Assembly (NCBI GenBank): GCA_900543555.1
Contig: UQRL01000018.1
Span: forward strand, 1-43,762
Reading direction: 5' to 3'
DNA from: an uncultured Oscillospiraceae bacterium
GTDB lineage: Bacteria > Bacillota > Clostridia > Oscillospirales > Acutalibacteraceae
DNA length: 43,762 nucleotides
In this document: positions 8,480 to 16,246 of the stretch, piece after piece
How the letters are laid out: the number at the start of each line of letters is the position of its first letter
Position numbering within the stretch: position 1 is the first letter of the stretch
Position numbers and translations under genes: made by a program
The notes under the pieces: model-generated
Told to the model about the DNA's origin: nothing
Database searches by the model: none
What the model saw: the letters and a program-made list of their open reading frames with translations, nothing else

Positions 8480-8930
8480 GAGACAAGTAAAAGTTTTGCC
8501 AGCTTTTTCAAAAGCTGCGGGGTTTGGGGCGCAGTTTGCCGGTGGCAAACGCCCTGCGCCGACCGAACCGGCAGGTGAGACCGGCGCCCCAAGACCTTCA
8601 GGGGGTGCGGGGCCGCTACGTCCCGGTGGGACGTTGCCCAGCGGCCGGCCGAGCCGGCAGGCGAGACCCGTAAGCCACCGCCTTCCCCTACTCCAAAAAA
8701 GGGGGGACGGACGTCCCCCTCTTGGGGTGCCACAGAGCCCGGGGTTTTTGCTTGTGGAAGGGGCGGGCAGGGTGCCTCCGCGGCCGCTCCCGGGGCTATC
8801 TGCTTCGCAGCATGCGCCCCGTTCGCTGCACTTCTTCCACCGGCTGCGCCGGTTAAGGCCGTGGAGCTCTGCTCCACACCTCGCAAACTTTTGAAAAAGT
8901 TTGATCAAAACTTTTTCTTGTCTCTACCTC
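8480..8930. repeat. MITE-like repeat R2, two inverted hairpin arms
   Basis: It is bounded by inverted copies of one arm. Left arm (plus): GAGACAAGTAAAAGTTTTG, hairpin 1 CAGCTTTT/AAAAGCTG (8500-8517), hairpin 2 GTTTGCC-ggt-GGCAAAC (8534-8550), then a CAGGGGGTGCGGGG tail. Right arm (minus): GAGACAAG with AAAAGTTTTG, hairpin 1 CAAACTTTT/AAAAGTTTG (8884-8903), hairpin 2 GTGGAG-ctct-GCTCCAC (8861-8877). The interior holds further perfect hairpins (ACGTCCC-ggt-GGGACGT; GGGGGACG-ga-CGTCCCCC). There is no transposase and no clear target-site duplication. It sits in the fatty acid operon between accB and fabZ. Confidence 0.75.
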
Positions 8931-8946
8931 ACCCAAGTGCGACCCC

Positions 8947-9396
8947 TTACACGATGCGGAACAAAGGCTGGTTGAACTCCACCACCTGGCCGTTGCCCAC
9001 GCAGATCTCCGCCACAGTGCCGTCTACCTCGGCGGGAATCTCGTTCATCAGCTTCATGGCCTCGATGATGCACAGGGTGTCGCCCTTCTTCACCTGGTCG
9101 CCCACCTCCACAAAGGGACGGGCGTCCGGGCCGGGGGCAGAGTAGAACACCCCCACCGTGGGGGCCAGCACCAGCGTGCCCTCCTTCACCGGGGCGGGCT
9201 CTTCGTGGGTGACGCCCAACGCCTCGGCCCCCGTTGCCGGGACCGGAGCCGCGGGAACAGCGGCCGCCACGGGGGCGGCCACCACTTCCACCTGGCGCTC
9301 CAGGCGCAGCTGCTGGCCTTCTTCCACCAGCTCCAGGCCGGTCAGGCCGGTCTCTTTCATCAGCTTTGCCAAGCTCTCGATCTTCTTTACATCCAT
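8947..9396 (-). CDS. accB: Acetyl-CoA carboxylase biotin carboxyl carrier protein
   Basis: A 149-residue carrier. An N-terminal helix region is followed by an Ala/Pro/Val-rich flexible linker (about residues 36-66) and a C-terminal biotinyl domain. The biotinylated lysine is K115 in EAMKLMN. It shuttles the carboxyl group between AccC and AccAD. It starts 3 bases after the fabF stop, with GGAGGG 9 bases ahead of the ATG. The repeat block follows its stop almost at once, whereas fabZ would normally come within a few tens of bases. Confidence 0.95.
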   Translation of the reverse strand: MDVKKIESLAKLMKETGLTGLELVEEGQQLRLERQVEVVAAPVAAAVPAAPVPATGAEALGVTHEEPAPVKEGTLVLAPTVGVFYSAPGPDARPFVEVGDQVKKGDTLCIIEAMKLMNEIPAEVDGTVAEICVGNGQVVEFNQPLFRIV

Positions 9397-9399
9397 AGC

Positions 9400-10632
9400 T
9401 CAAACCCTCCGGAAAGCAAGATAGGCGTTGTGGCCGCCAAAGCCCAGGGAGGCGGACAGCGCCAGGTCCACCTGGGCCTCGCGGGCCTGGTTAGGCACAT
9501 AGTCCAGGTCGCACTCCGGGTCGGGCACTTCATACCCGATGGTGGGGGGCACAATGCCCTCCTTCACGGCCAGCACGCAGGCAATGGCCTCCACGGCCCC
9601 GGCGGCGCCCAGCATGTGGCCCGTCATGGACTTGGTGGAGGACACCATGCACTGGCGGGCGGCCTCCTCGCCCAGGGCCGTCTTAATGGCCTTGGTCTCG
9701 CAGGCGTCATTGAGGGGGGTGCTGGTGCCGTGGGCGTTGATGTACAGCTTGGAGTAGTCCTCGCAGCCGCCGGCCTCCTCCAGGGCCATCTTCAAGGCGG
9801 CGGCGCCGCCCTGGCCGTCGGGCTGGGGCGCGGTGATGTGGTAGGCGTCGCAGGTGACGCCGTAGCCGCACAGCTCGCCGTAAATCTTGGCCCCGCGGGC
9901 CACGGCGTGCTCGTACTCCTCCAGCATCAGGGCCCCGGCGCCCTCGCCCATGACGAAGCCGCTGCGGCGGGCGTCGAAGGGCGTGCAGGCGATGGAGGGG
10001 TCCTCCTGGGTGGAGAGGGCCTTCATATTGCTGAAGCCCGCCACGCCAATGGGGATGATGGCCGCCTCGGCGCCGCCGGTGAGCACCGCGTCCAGATAGC
10101 CGTGCTTAATGGCCCGGTAGGCCTCGCCAATGGCGTTGTTGCCCGTGGCGCAGGCGGTGACAATGGGGATGGAAGCCCCCTGGAAATTGTACTTGATGGC
10201 GATGAGGCCCCCGGCCATGTTGATAATCATGCCGGGCACGAAGAAGGGGGACACCCGCCGGGGGCCCTTCTCCATCAGGACCTTCTGCTCCTCGGCAAAG
10301 GTGTGCATGCCGCCAATGCCAGAGCCGAAATAGGTGCCGATGCGCTCGGGGGGCAGGGTGCCCTTGACGCCGCTCTCCTCCACAGCCTGGGTGGCGGCGG
10401 CCATAGCGTACTGGCAGAAGATATCGTACTTGCGCAGGTCGGACTTCTCCATGTACTGCAGGGGGTTGAAGTCCTTCACCTCGGCGGCCACCTTGGCCTT
10501 GTGGTCCGCGGTGTCAAAGTGGGTGATGGGGCCGATGCCGCACTTGCCCGCTTTCAGGCTCTCCCAAAAGGAGGGCACGTCGTTGCCCACGGGGGTGACG
10601 CAGCCCATGCCGGTCACTACAACTCTTCTCAT
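9400..10632 (-). CDS. fabF: 3-oxoacyl-ACP synthase II (FabF)
   Basis: A 410-residue condensing enzyme that elongates acyl-ACP with malonyl-ACP. The Cys-His-His triad is visible: C161 in VTACATGNN, then His in NAHGTSTPLND and in SMTGHMLGAAG. Length is standard for FabF, and FabB is less likely given the Firmicutes operon context. The ATG overlaps the fabG stop by 4 bases, and accB follows 3 bases after its own stop, so translation is tightly coupled in this part of the operon. Confidence 0.96.
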   Translation of the reverse strand: MRRVVVTGMGCVTPVGNDVPSFWESLKAGKCGIGPITHFDTADHKAKVAAEVKDFNPLQYMEKSDLRKYDIFCQYAMAAATQAVEESGVKGTLPPERIGTYFGSGIGGMHTFAEEQKVLMEKGPRRVSPFFVPGMIINMAGGLIAIKYNFQGASIPIVTACATGNNAIGEAYRAIKHGYLDAVLTGGAEAAIIPIGVAGFSNMKALSTQEDPSIACTPFDARRSGFVMGEGAGALMLEEYEHAVARGAKIYGELCGYGVTCDAYHITAPQPDGQGGAAALKMALEEAGGCEDYSKLYINAHGTSTPLNDACETKAIKTALGEEAARQCMVSSTKSMTGHMLGAAGAVEAIACVLAVKEGIVPPTIGYEVPDPECDLDYVPNQAREAQVDLALSASLGFGGHNAYLAFRRV

Positions 10633-11366
10633 ATAGCCAGCCCTCCGTCCACGCGGATGGTCTCCCCGGTGATGTAGTCGCTCTCGGGGGAGGCCAGGAA
10701 CAGGGCCACGTTGGCCACGTCCTCGGGGGTGCCCATCTTCCGCATGGGCACCTGCACCAGCAGGGGGTTGTCCTCTTTGATGTCCTTGGTCATGGCGGTC
10801 TCAATAAACCCGGGGGCAATGCAGTTGCAGCACACGCCCCGGCTGCCCAGCTCCTTGGCCACGCTCTTGGAAAGGCCGATGAGCCCCGCCTTGCTGGCGG
10901 CGTAGTTTACCTGGCCCACGTTGCCCACCAAGCCCGCGATGGAGCTGATGTTGATGATCTTGCCGGAGCGCTTGCGCATAAAGTCCCGGTAGCAGGCACG
11001 GATCATGTGGAAAGCGCCCTTTAAGTTGATATCCAGCACCATGTCGTAGTCCTCGTCCTTCATGGTGACCATCAGGCCGTCCCGGGTGACGCCGGCGTTG
11101 TTCACCAGGATATCCACCTTGCCCAGGTCCTTTTTCACCTGGGCCACGGTGGCCTCCACGGCCTGCTCGTCCCGCACGTCGCAGGGATAGCACACAGCCC
11201 GGCGTCCCAGGGCCTCAATCCCGCCCTTGGTCTCCAGGGCGGGCTCTTCCGGCCCCACATAGATGATAGCCACGTCCGCGCCGTTGGCCGCCAGCTTCAG
11301 GGCAATGGCCCTGCCCAGCCCCTGGGAAGCCCCGGTGACCAGCGCGATCTTTCCTTCCAGCTTCAT
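10629..11366 (-). CDS. fabG: 3-oxoacyl-ACP reductase FabG
   Basis: A 245-residue NADPH-dependent short-chain dehydrogenase that reduces 3-oxoacyl-ACP. It has TGASQGLG (11-18), NNAG (89-92), the catalytic Ser in INISS (around 141-142), and Y155 and K159 in YAASK. An ATG at 11372 and an upstream extension to 11441 are also open. I prefer 11366 because AGGAGG lies 9 bases before it and the length then matches the family exactly. It is preceded by a 140-bp gap after fabD holding small hairpins, and overlaps fabF by 4 bases. Confidence 0.95.
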   Translation of the reverse strand: MKLEGKIALVTGASQGLGRAIALKLAANGADVAIIYVGPEEPALETKGGIEALGRRAVCYPCDVRDEQAVEATVAQVKKDLGKVDILVNNAGVTRDGLMVTMKDEDYDMVLDINLKGAFHMIRACYRDFMRKRSGKIINISSIAGLVGNVGQVNYAASKAGLIGLSKSVAKELGSRGVCCNCIAPGFIETAMTKDIKEDNPLLVQVPMRKMGTPEDVANVALFLASPESDYITGETIRVDGGLAI

Positions 11367-11463
11367 TTTCATTGACCTCCTGCCCGTCCCCGCTTTGGCA
11401 AAGCGTCCGGACGGCTTCTTTGCTTTTTCTTTCTTAAACATGATGGAACAGCGGTCTCTTTAC

Positions 11464-11506
11464 AGCAACTGTCAAGAGAACCCCCACGGGGGCTTTTCGG
11501 GCTGGT
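11464..11506 (-). other. Hairpin in the fabD-fabG gap
   Basis: On the minus strand, AGCCCCC-gt-GGGGGTT directly follows fabD, without a T run, then CTTGACAGTTGCT. The last part nearly repeats a motif in the fabH-fabK gap (13425-13440), where it forms part of a possible promoter. It could be a processing or attenuating hairpin. The function is unknown. Confidence 0.35.
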
Positions 11507-12430
11507 TCAGCCCTGGGCCTTCACGGCCTCCACTGCCGCCTTCAGGGTTTCCTCGTCCTGCACGTTCAGCACGGTGACGCCTTTGACCGTCTTGCGGATG
11601 AGCCCGCACAGGGTCTTGCCGGGACCACACTCGATAAAGGTGTCCACCCCCAGCCCGCACAGCCGCTCCACGGTCTCCTGCCAGCGCACCGGGCTCTTCA
11701 CCTGGTCCACCAGCAGCTCCTTGGCGGCAGCCTGGGTGTAGGGCTGAGCGTTGAAATTGGCGTACACCGGCACCTTGGCCTCAGAAAGTTCCAAAGGCTC
11801 CAGCACCTCTTTCAAGGTCTGGGAGGCGCTCTCCATAAAGGGGGAGTGGAACCCGCCGCTGACTGCCAGCAGCTTGGCCCGGCCGCCGGCCTCTTCCACT
11901 TTCTTGCAGAATTCCTCGATCTGGGATTTCTCCCCGGCGCACACCAGCTGGCCGGGGCAGTTGTAGTTGACGGGCCACACCTTCTCAAACCCGGCGCACA
12001 GCTCCTCCACCTGCTGGTTCGAGAGCTTGAGCACCGCGGCCATGGCCCCGGGGTTTGCTTCCCCGGCGGCCTGCATGGCCTTTCCCCGCTTGCACACAAA
12101 GCCGAAGCCCTGCTCCGGCGCGAACACCCCGGCAAAGCTCAGGGCCGCAATCTCCCCCAGGGAGAAGCCTGCCACATAGTCCGGGGAAACCCCCGCCTCC
12201 TCCAGGGCCTTGGCCGCGGCCAGGTCCACGCAGTAGAGGCAGGGCTGGGTGTTCTCGGTGAGGGAAAGCTCCTCCACGGGAGCGGTAAAGCACTGCTGGC
12301 TGGTGCCGGGGCGCAGCTTGTCCGCCGTGTCGAACACAGCCTGGGCGGCGGGGCTCACCTCACAGAGGGACTGGCCCATGCCGCTGTACTGGGCGCCCTG
12401 CCCAGCGAACACAAAGGCTATCTTACCCAT
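11507..12430 (-). CDS. fabD: Malonyl-CoA:ACP transacylase FabD
   Basis: A 307-residue acyltransferase that moves malonyl from CoA to ACP. The nucleophile is S90 in GFSLGE (E. coli has GHSLGE, so Phe replaces the residue before the serine). His195 in GGFHSPF, the substrate-binding Arg in CKRGKAMQ and the Gln in VRWQETV are present. The ATG follows AAGGAG, and its first 13 bases overlap the end of fabK in another frame, so translation is probably coupled. No acpP follows, although ACP is its partner. Confidence 0.95.
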   Translation of the reverse strand: MGKIAFVFAGQGAQYSGMGQSLCEVSPAAQAVFDTADKLRPGTSQQCFTAPVEELSLTENTQPCLYCVDLAAAKALEEAGVSPDYVAGFSLGEIAALSFAGVFAPEQGFGFVCKRGKAMQAAGEANPGAMAAVLKLSNQQVEELCAGFEKVWPVNYNCPGQLVCAGEKSQIEEFCKKVEEAGGRAKLLAVSGGFHSPFMESASQTLKEVLEPLELSEAKVPVYANFNAQPYTQAAAKELLVDQVKSPVRWQETVERLCGLGVDTFIECGPGKTLCGLIRKTVKGVTVLNVQDEETLKAAVEAVKAQG

Positions 12431-13362
12431 TTGCCCGCTCCTTTCAGCACCTCTTCCGCCTGCTGGAACATCTCCTGGATGATCTCGGCGGCGGGCTGCT
12501 CTTTATTCACCATGCCGGCGATCTGCCCGGCCAAAAAGTCGCCGGTCTTCTCGTCGCCCTCCACGGCGGCCCGGTACAGGGCGCCGCTGCCCAGCTTCTC
12601 CAGCTCCTCGTCGGAGATCTGGCTGTACTCGGCCTTGGCGTAATCCTTGGCGAACTGGTTCTTGATCTGCCGCACCGGATGGCCCAGCCGCTTGCCGGTG
12701 ACCATGGTGGCGATATCGTTGGCCTTTAAGACCTTCTTTTTATAGTTGGGATGGACGCCGCACTCCTCGGCCACCAGGAACCGGGTGCCCACCTGCACGC
12801 CCTGGGCCCCCAGCATGAAGGCCGCCGCGATGCCCCGGCCGTCGCCAATGCCGCCAGCCGCCAGCACGGGCAGGTGGGTGGCGTCGCACACCTGGGGCAC
12901 CAGCACCATGGTGGTCAAATCGCCCACATGGCCGCCGGACTCGCCGCCCTCGGCGATGATGGCGGCAGCGCCCGCCTTGGTCACCAGCTTGGCCATGCCC
13001 ACGGAAGCCACCACGGGGATGACCTTGATGCCGGCCTCCAGCCACATGGGCATGTAGCGGGAGGGGTTGCCCGCGCCGGTGGTCACCACGGCCACCTTCT
13101 CCTGGGCCACCAGCTGGGCCACCTCCTCGGCGAAGGGGGACATCAGCATGATGTTCACACCAAAGGGCTTGTCGGTCAGGCTGCGGGCCAGGTCGATCTG
13201 CTTTTTCAGGTACTCGGCATTGGCGTTCATGGCGGAGATGATCCCCAGGCCGCCGCCGTTGGAGACGGCCGCCGCCAGCTTTCCATCGGAGATCCAGGCC
13301 ATGCCGCCCTGGAAAATGGGGTACTCTATGCCCAAAAGGTCGCAGATGGGCGTTTTAATCAT
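12418..13362 (-). CDS. fabK: Enoyl-ACP reductase II (FabK, FMN-dependent)
   Basis: A 314-residue TIM-barrel flavoprotein that reduces the enoyl-ACP double bond with NAD(P)H and FMN. It has the N-terminal PIFQGGMAWISDG, GGESGGHVGDL with the catalytic His145, and the FMN phosphate loop around AAGGIGDGRGIAAAF and LGAQGVQVGTRFL. The family is unrelated to FabI and is known to be insensitive to triclosan. I see no FabI in the window. The start follows AAAGGATGG. A GGCGGGC/GCCCGCC hairpin sits just upstream of the ribosome binding site. Confidence 0.95.
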   Translation of the reverse strand: MIKTPICDLLGIEYPIFQGGMAWISDGKLAAAVSNGGGLGIISAMNANAEYLKKQIDLARSLTDKPFGVNIMLMSPFAEEVAQLVAQEKVAVVTTGAGNPSRYMPMWLEAGIKVIPVVASVGMAKLVTKAGAAAIIAEGGESGGHVGDLTTMVLVPQVCDATHLPVLAAGGIGDGRGIAAAFMLGAQGVQVGTRFLVAEECGVHPNYKKKVLKANDIATMVTGKRLGHPVRQIKNQFAKDYAKAEYSQISDEELEKLGSGALYRAAVEGDEKTGDFLAGQIAGMVNKEQPAAEIIQEMFQQAEEVLKGAGKWVR

Positions 13363-13408
13363 GACATTCCATCCTTTCCCGGCGGGCTGGGCCCGCCTTA
13401 AAGTGTCT

Positions 13409-13438
13409 TATATACTAGCTAAAAAGCAACTGTCTCAA
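13409..13438 (-). promoter_or_regulatory. Possible internal promoter before fabK
   Basis: On the minus strand, TTGAGA (13433-13438), 18 bp, TATATA (13409-13414). It would let fabK and the downstream genes be transcribed separately from fabH. Confidence 0.45.
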
Positions 13439-13440
13439 GA

Positions 13441-13536
13441 TCGCTCCCCGCTTTGGCGGCCGGGGCCAAACTGTGTTGGCCCTTCCCCCGCCAAGCGAAA
13501 GCGGTTCGCTGGGAAATTGAAAATTTACCAGCGAAC
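13441..13536. other. Structured fabH-fabK intergenic DNA, acpP absent
   Basis: It contains nested inverted repeats. GGGCCAA/TTGGCCC lies inside an imperfect CGCTTTGGCGG/CCGCCAAGCG stem (about 13447-13502). A perfect 9-bp stem GTTCGCTGG/CCAGCGAAC (13504-13512 and 13528-13536) encloses the fabH stop codon. No T run follows, so these are not ordinary terminators. The gap is too short for an acpP gene. Confidence 0.5.
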
Positions 13537-14484
13537 TACGCAAGCCGCGGTGGAAAGCCCGCCGCCAAAGGCGGTGAGCACCACATAGTCGCCCCGCTGC
13601 AGCAGGCCCTGGCGGTTGGCCTCATCCAGCAGGATGGGCTCACTGGCGGAAGAGGTGTTGCCATAGCGGTCGATGTTGATGAGGAACTTCTCCGGGGCAA
13701 TCTCCGGCAGGCGCCGCCGGGCCTCGTTGATAATGCGGTAGTTGGCCTGGTGGGGGATGACGGCCTTCACCTGCTCGCCGGTAATGCCGGCCTCCTCCAT
13801 CACCTGGCGCACATCCCGCACCATAGAGGTGACCGCGAATTTATAGGTCTCCTGGCCCTGCATATTCACCACGTTTTTCTTCAGCGGGTTCTCGTAGAAG
13901 GGGGAGTTGTCCCACTTGGTGGGAATGGAGATCACGTCCTCCCCGCCCTTGGTGGTCAGCACCGAGGACAGGTAGCCATCCCCCTCGCCCAGCACGGCGG
14001 CCCCGGCGCCGTCGCCAAAGATGACGCAGGTGCTCCGGTCGGCCCAGTCGATCAGGCCGCTCATGCGCTCGGAGCTGACCACCAGCACCTTCTTCACCCG
14101 GCCCCGGGCAAAAAAGCCGTCGGCCACATCCAGGGCATAGAGAAAGCCCGGGCAGGCCACGTTGATGTCAAAACAGGGGCAACTGCCGGCGCCCAGGCGG
14201 TTCTGCACCATGCCCGCCAGGCCGGGGGAGATGGTGTCCGCGCTGATGGTGGCTGCGATGATCATATCCAGCTCCTCGGGCTTTACGCCGCTGTTCTCCA
14301 GGGCGCGCCGGGCCGCCTCCACGCCCATGTCGGTGGCGGTCTCTGTGGTGCAGACATGGCGCTGCTTCACGCCCACCCGTTTTGTGATCCATTCGTCCGA
14401 GGTCTCTACCATGTGGGAAAGGTCTTCGTTTGTCACAACCTTTTCCGGCGCAAAGCTGCCCGTGCCCAGAATCTGAAAGCTCAT
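13525..14484 (-). CDS. fabH: 3-oxoacyl-ACP synthase III (FabH)
   Basis: A 319-residue initiating condensing enzyme that joins acetyl-CoA or a branched acyl-CoA to malonyl-ACP. The triad is C111 (NVACPGF), H245 (IPHQAN) and N276 (YGNTSSA). It is the first gene of the fatty acid operon, behind a strong promoter. In many Firmicutes this operon opens with a FabT or FapR site. I do not see a FapR-like operator here, and no FabT gene lies in the window. Confidence 0.96.
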   Translation of the reverse strand: MSFQILGTGSFAPEKVVTNEDLSHMVETSDEWITKRVGVKQRHVCTTETATDMGVEAARRALENSGVKPEELDMIIAATISADTISPGLAGMVQNRLGAGSCPCFDINVACPGFLYALDVADGFFARGRVKKVLVVSSERMSGLIDWADRSTCVIFGDGAGAAVLGEGDGYLSSVLTTKGGEDVISIPTKWDNSPFYENPLKKNVVNMQGQETYKFAVTSMVRDVRQVMEEAGITGEQVKAVIPHQANYRIINEARRRLPEIAPEKFLINIDRYGNTSSASEPILLDEANRQGLLQRGDYVVLTAFGGGLSTAACVVRW

Positions 14485-14573
14485 GTCCTTTTCTCCCGTT
14501 CAAAAACTTGTTTTTCCGCGAAACCCGCGCCGCCCTGTTCGGGCGCCTTTACTTCAGTGTGCTTAACCATTAT

Positions 14574-14602
14574 ATTTTATAAGAAACAGGCGGATTTGTC
14601 AA
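14574..14602 (-). promoter_or_regulatory. Main promoter of the fatty acid operon
   Basis: On the minus strand, TTGACA (14597-14602), 17 bp, TAAAAT (14574-14579). A TATAAT lies 5 bases further on. The leader to the fabH ATG is about 80 bases and carries an imperfect GCGCCC/GGGCGGCGC hairpin and an AAAAAC-aa-GTTTTT dyad near the ribosome binding site. Confidence 0.75.
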
Positions 14603-14678
14603 TCAATCCTGCGCCCGGCCCTCGTTTCTTCCGGAAGGGCCCTTCCCTGCCCCCGGACGCCCCGCTGGGATGCGGAAA

Positions 14679-14703
14679 GGGACCCTCCCGGGGGAAGGGT
14701 CCC
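14679..14703 (-). terminator. Hairpin terminator after the FabG-like gene
   Basis: GGGACCCT (14679-14686) pairs with AGGGTCCC (14696-14703), followed on the minus strand by TTTCC, so the T run is weak. A second palindrome, GGAAGGGCCCTTCC (14632-14645), lies a little further downstream. Confidence 0.5.
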
Positions 14704-14728
14704 TCTTTCACGGCCAAGGCCCGGCCGG

Positions 14729-15454
14729 TTACACCACCATGCCGCCGCTGACGCCCAGCACCTGCCCGGTGATGAACTCCTGCTCCAGCAGGAAGGCCGC
14801 CGCCTGGGCCGTCTCCTCCGGCGTGCCGGTCCGCCCCAGAGGGGTCTCCTCCCGCAGGGCTGCCAAGTCCGCCTCTGTCAGGTCCCCGTTCATGGGGGTG
14901 TCTATCACGCCGGGGGACAGGCAGTTCACCCGGATGCCCGAAGGGCCCTCCTCCTTGGCCAGGGCCTTGGTCAGGCCGATGACCCCCGCCTTGGCGGCGG
15001 AGTAGGCCGCCTCGCAGGAGGCGCCCACCTCTCCCCACATGGAACTGACGTTGACAATGCTGCCCCGCTTCTCCCGGATCATGGCGGGCAGGGCCCGGCG
15101 GCAGCACAGGAACACGCTGGTCAAATCCCCGTCCACCACCCAGTGCCAGTCCGCCAAGGTCATGTCGGTGAACAGGCCCTTCCAGGCCACGCCGGCGCTG
15201 TTCACCAGGCCCTCCACAAAGCCCAGGTCCCGCTCTACGGCGCCGAACAGGGCCTCTACCTGGGCCTCTTGGGTCAGGTCCGCCGGATAGGCCCGGGCAA
15301 AGCCCCCCTCCCGGCAGATGGCCTCCTCCAAGCTCTTGGCGGCGGCTTCGTTGGCGTGGTAATGCAGCGCCACCCGCCAGCCCCGGCGGGCCAGCTCTTT
15401 CGCCACCGCCCGGCCAATGCCGCCGGAGGCCCCTGTCACCAGTGCGTTTTTCAC
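14729..15454 (-). CDS. FabG-like short-chain dehydrogenase, possibly EF-P 5-aminopentanone reductase (YmfI type)
   Basis: A 241-residue SDR with TGASGGIG (about 7-14), NSAG, and the catalytic Ser in NVSSMWG with YSAAK. The open frame extends 63 codons upstream, but the GTG at 15454 follows AGGGAGG with 7 bases of spacing and begins exactly at the Rossmann fold. It lies 28 bp after rsmE, away from the fatty acid operon, which already has fabG. In Bacillus, YmfI is a FabG relative that reduces a modification on elongation factor P, and a second FabG-like gene outside the fab operon could be that enzyme. This assignment is inference. Confidence 0.75.
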   Translation of the reverse strand: MKNALVTGASGGIGRAVAKELARRGWRVALHYHANEAAAKSLEEAICREGGFARAYPADLTQEAQVEALFGAVERDLGFVEGLVNSAGVAWKGLFTDMTLADWHWVVDGDLTSVFLCCRRALPAMIREKRGSIVNVSSMWGEVGASCEAAYSAAKAGVIGLTKALAKEEGPSGIRVNCLSPGVIDTPMNGDLTEADLAALREETPLGRTGTPEETAQAAAFLLEQEFITGQVLGVSGGMVV

Positions 15455-15482
15455 AGCTTTCCCTCCCTGCTGGTAAAAGTCT

Positions 15483-16211
15483 TCACCGCTCCATGTCGCC
15501 CCGCTCGTAGAGGATGGCGGCCAGGGCGGCCAGGGGCGCGGTCTCCGTGCGGAGGATGCGGGGCCCCAGGGTGAGGAGCTTGGCCCCCAGAGACTGGGCC
15601 AAAGCCGCTTCCTCGGGGGCAAAGCCCCCCTCCGGCCCCACAAAGACGAACAGCCGCCCCCCGGCGGTTTGCAGGGCCTGCTTCAGGCTCTCCTGCCCCC
15701 GCTCGTAAAAGAAGAGGATTTCCCCCTGCCGGGCGGCCTCTTCCAGGGCCTGCTTCAGGGGCCGGGGCTCCTCCACCGCGGGAATGATGCCCCGGCCGCT
15801 CTGCATGGCGGCCTCCCGGGCAATTTTCTGCAGGCGGGCGGTCTTTTTCTGCGCCCCCTTCCGGTCCAGCCTCACCACGCACCGGGCGCTCTCCACCGGC
15901 CAAAGGGCCGCAGCCCCCAGCTCCACCGCCTTTTGGGTGACGGTCTCCAGCTTGTCCCCCTTGGCCAGGCACTGGCAGACTGTCACCTGGGCGCGGGGCT
16001 CGGTGCGGTTGGGGAACGCCTCTTCCACCCGCACCAGGGCGCTTTCCCCTTGGGCAGAGACAAAGGTGCAGGCATAGTCCGTCCCCTGCCCATCACAGAG
16101 GGTCAGTGCCTCCCCCGGGCGCATCCGCAGGGACCGGACGATGTGCCGGCCGTCCTCGCCGCCCAGCAGCACCTCCCCCTGGGGGCGGCCCTCCACAAAA
16201 AAACGGGGCAT
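15483..16211 (-). CDS. rsmE: 16S rRNA (uracil(1498)-N3)-methyltransferase RsmE
   Basis: A 242-residue SPOUT-class enzyme. It has the N-terminal PUA-like start MPRFFV with HIVRSLRMRPGE, and the C-terminal knot motifs GPEGGF and LGPRILRTETAPLAAL that bind SAM. It methylates U1498 of 16S rRNA in the assembled small subunit. The ATG follows GGGAGGGG. It is transcribed from a near-consensus promoter and is first in a two-gene unit with the FabG-like reductase. PrmA, often its neighbour, is absent. Confidence 0.94.
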   Translation of the reverse strand: MPRFFVEGRPQGEVLLGGEDGRHIVRSLRMRPGEALTLCDGQGTDYACTFVSAQGESALVRVEEAFPNRTEPRAQVTVCQCLAKGDKLETVTQKAVELGAAALWPVESARCVVRLDRKGAQKKTARLQKIAREAAMQSGRGIIPAVEEPRPLKQALEEAARQGEILFFYERGQESLKQALQTAGGRLFVFVGPEGGFAPEEAALAQSLGAKLLTLGPRILRTETAPLAALAAILYERGDMER

Positions 16212-16246
16212 TGCGCTCCCCTCCCTTTCCGCGTTCTCTGCTCCTG

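Noticed and set aside
8480..8930. Autonomous insertion sequence
   Set aside because: No transposase reading frame and no target-site duplication. Only inverted arms and internal hairpins are seen.
14485..14610. FapR or FabT operator upstream of fabH
   Set aside because: I looked for the known FapR-type dyad and a FabT-like palindrome and found no convincing match. Only the promoter and small leader dyads are supportable.
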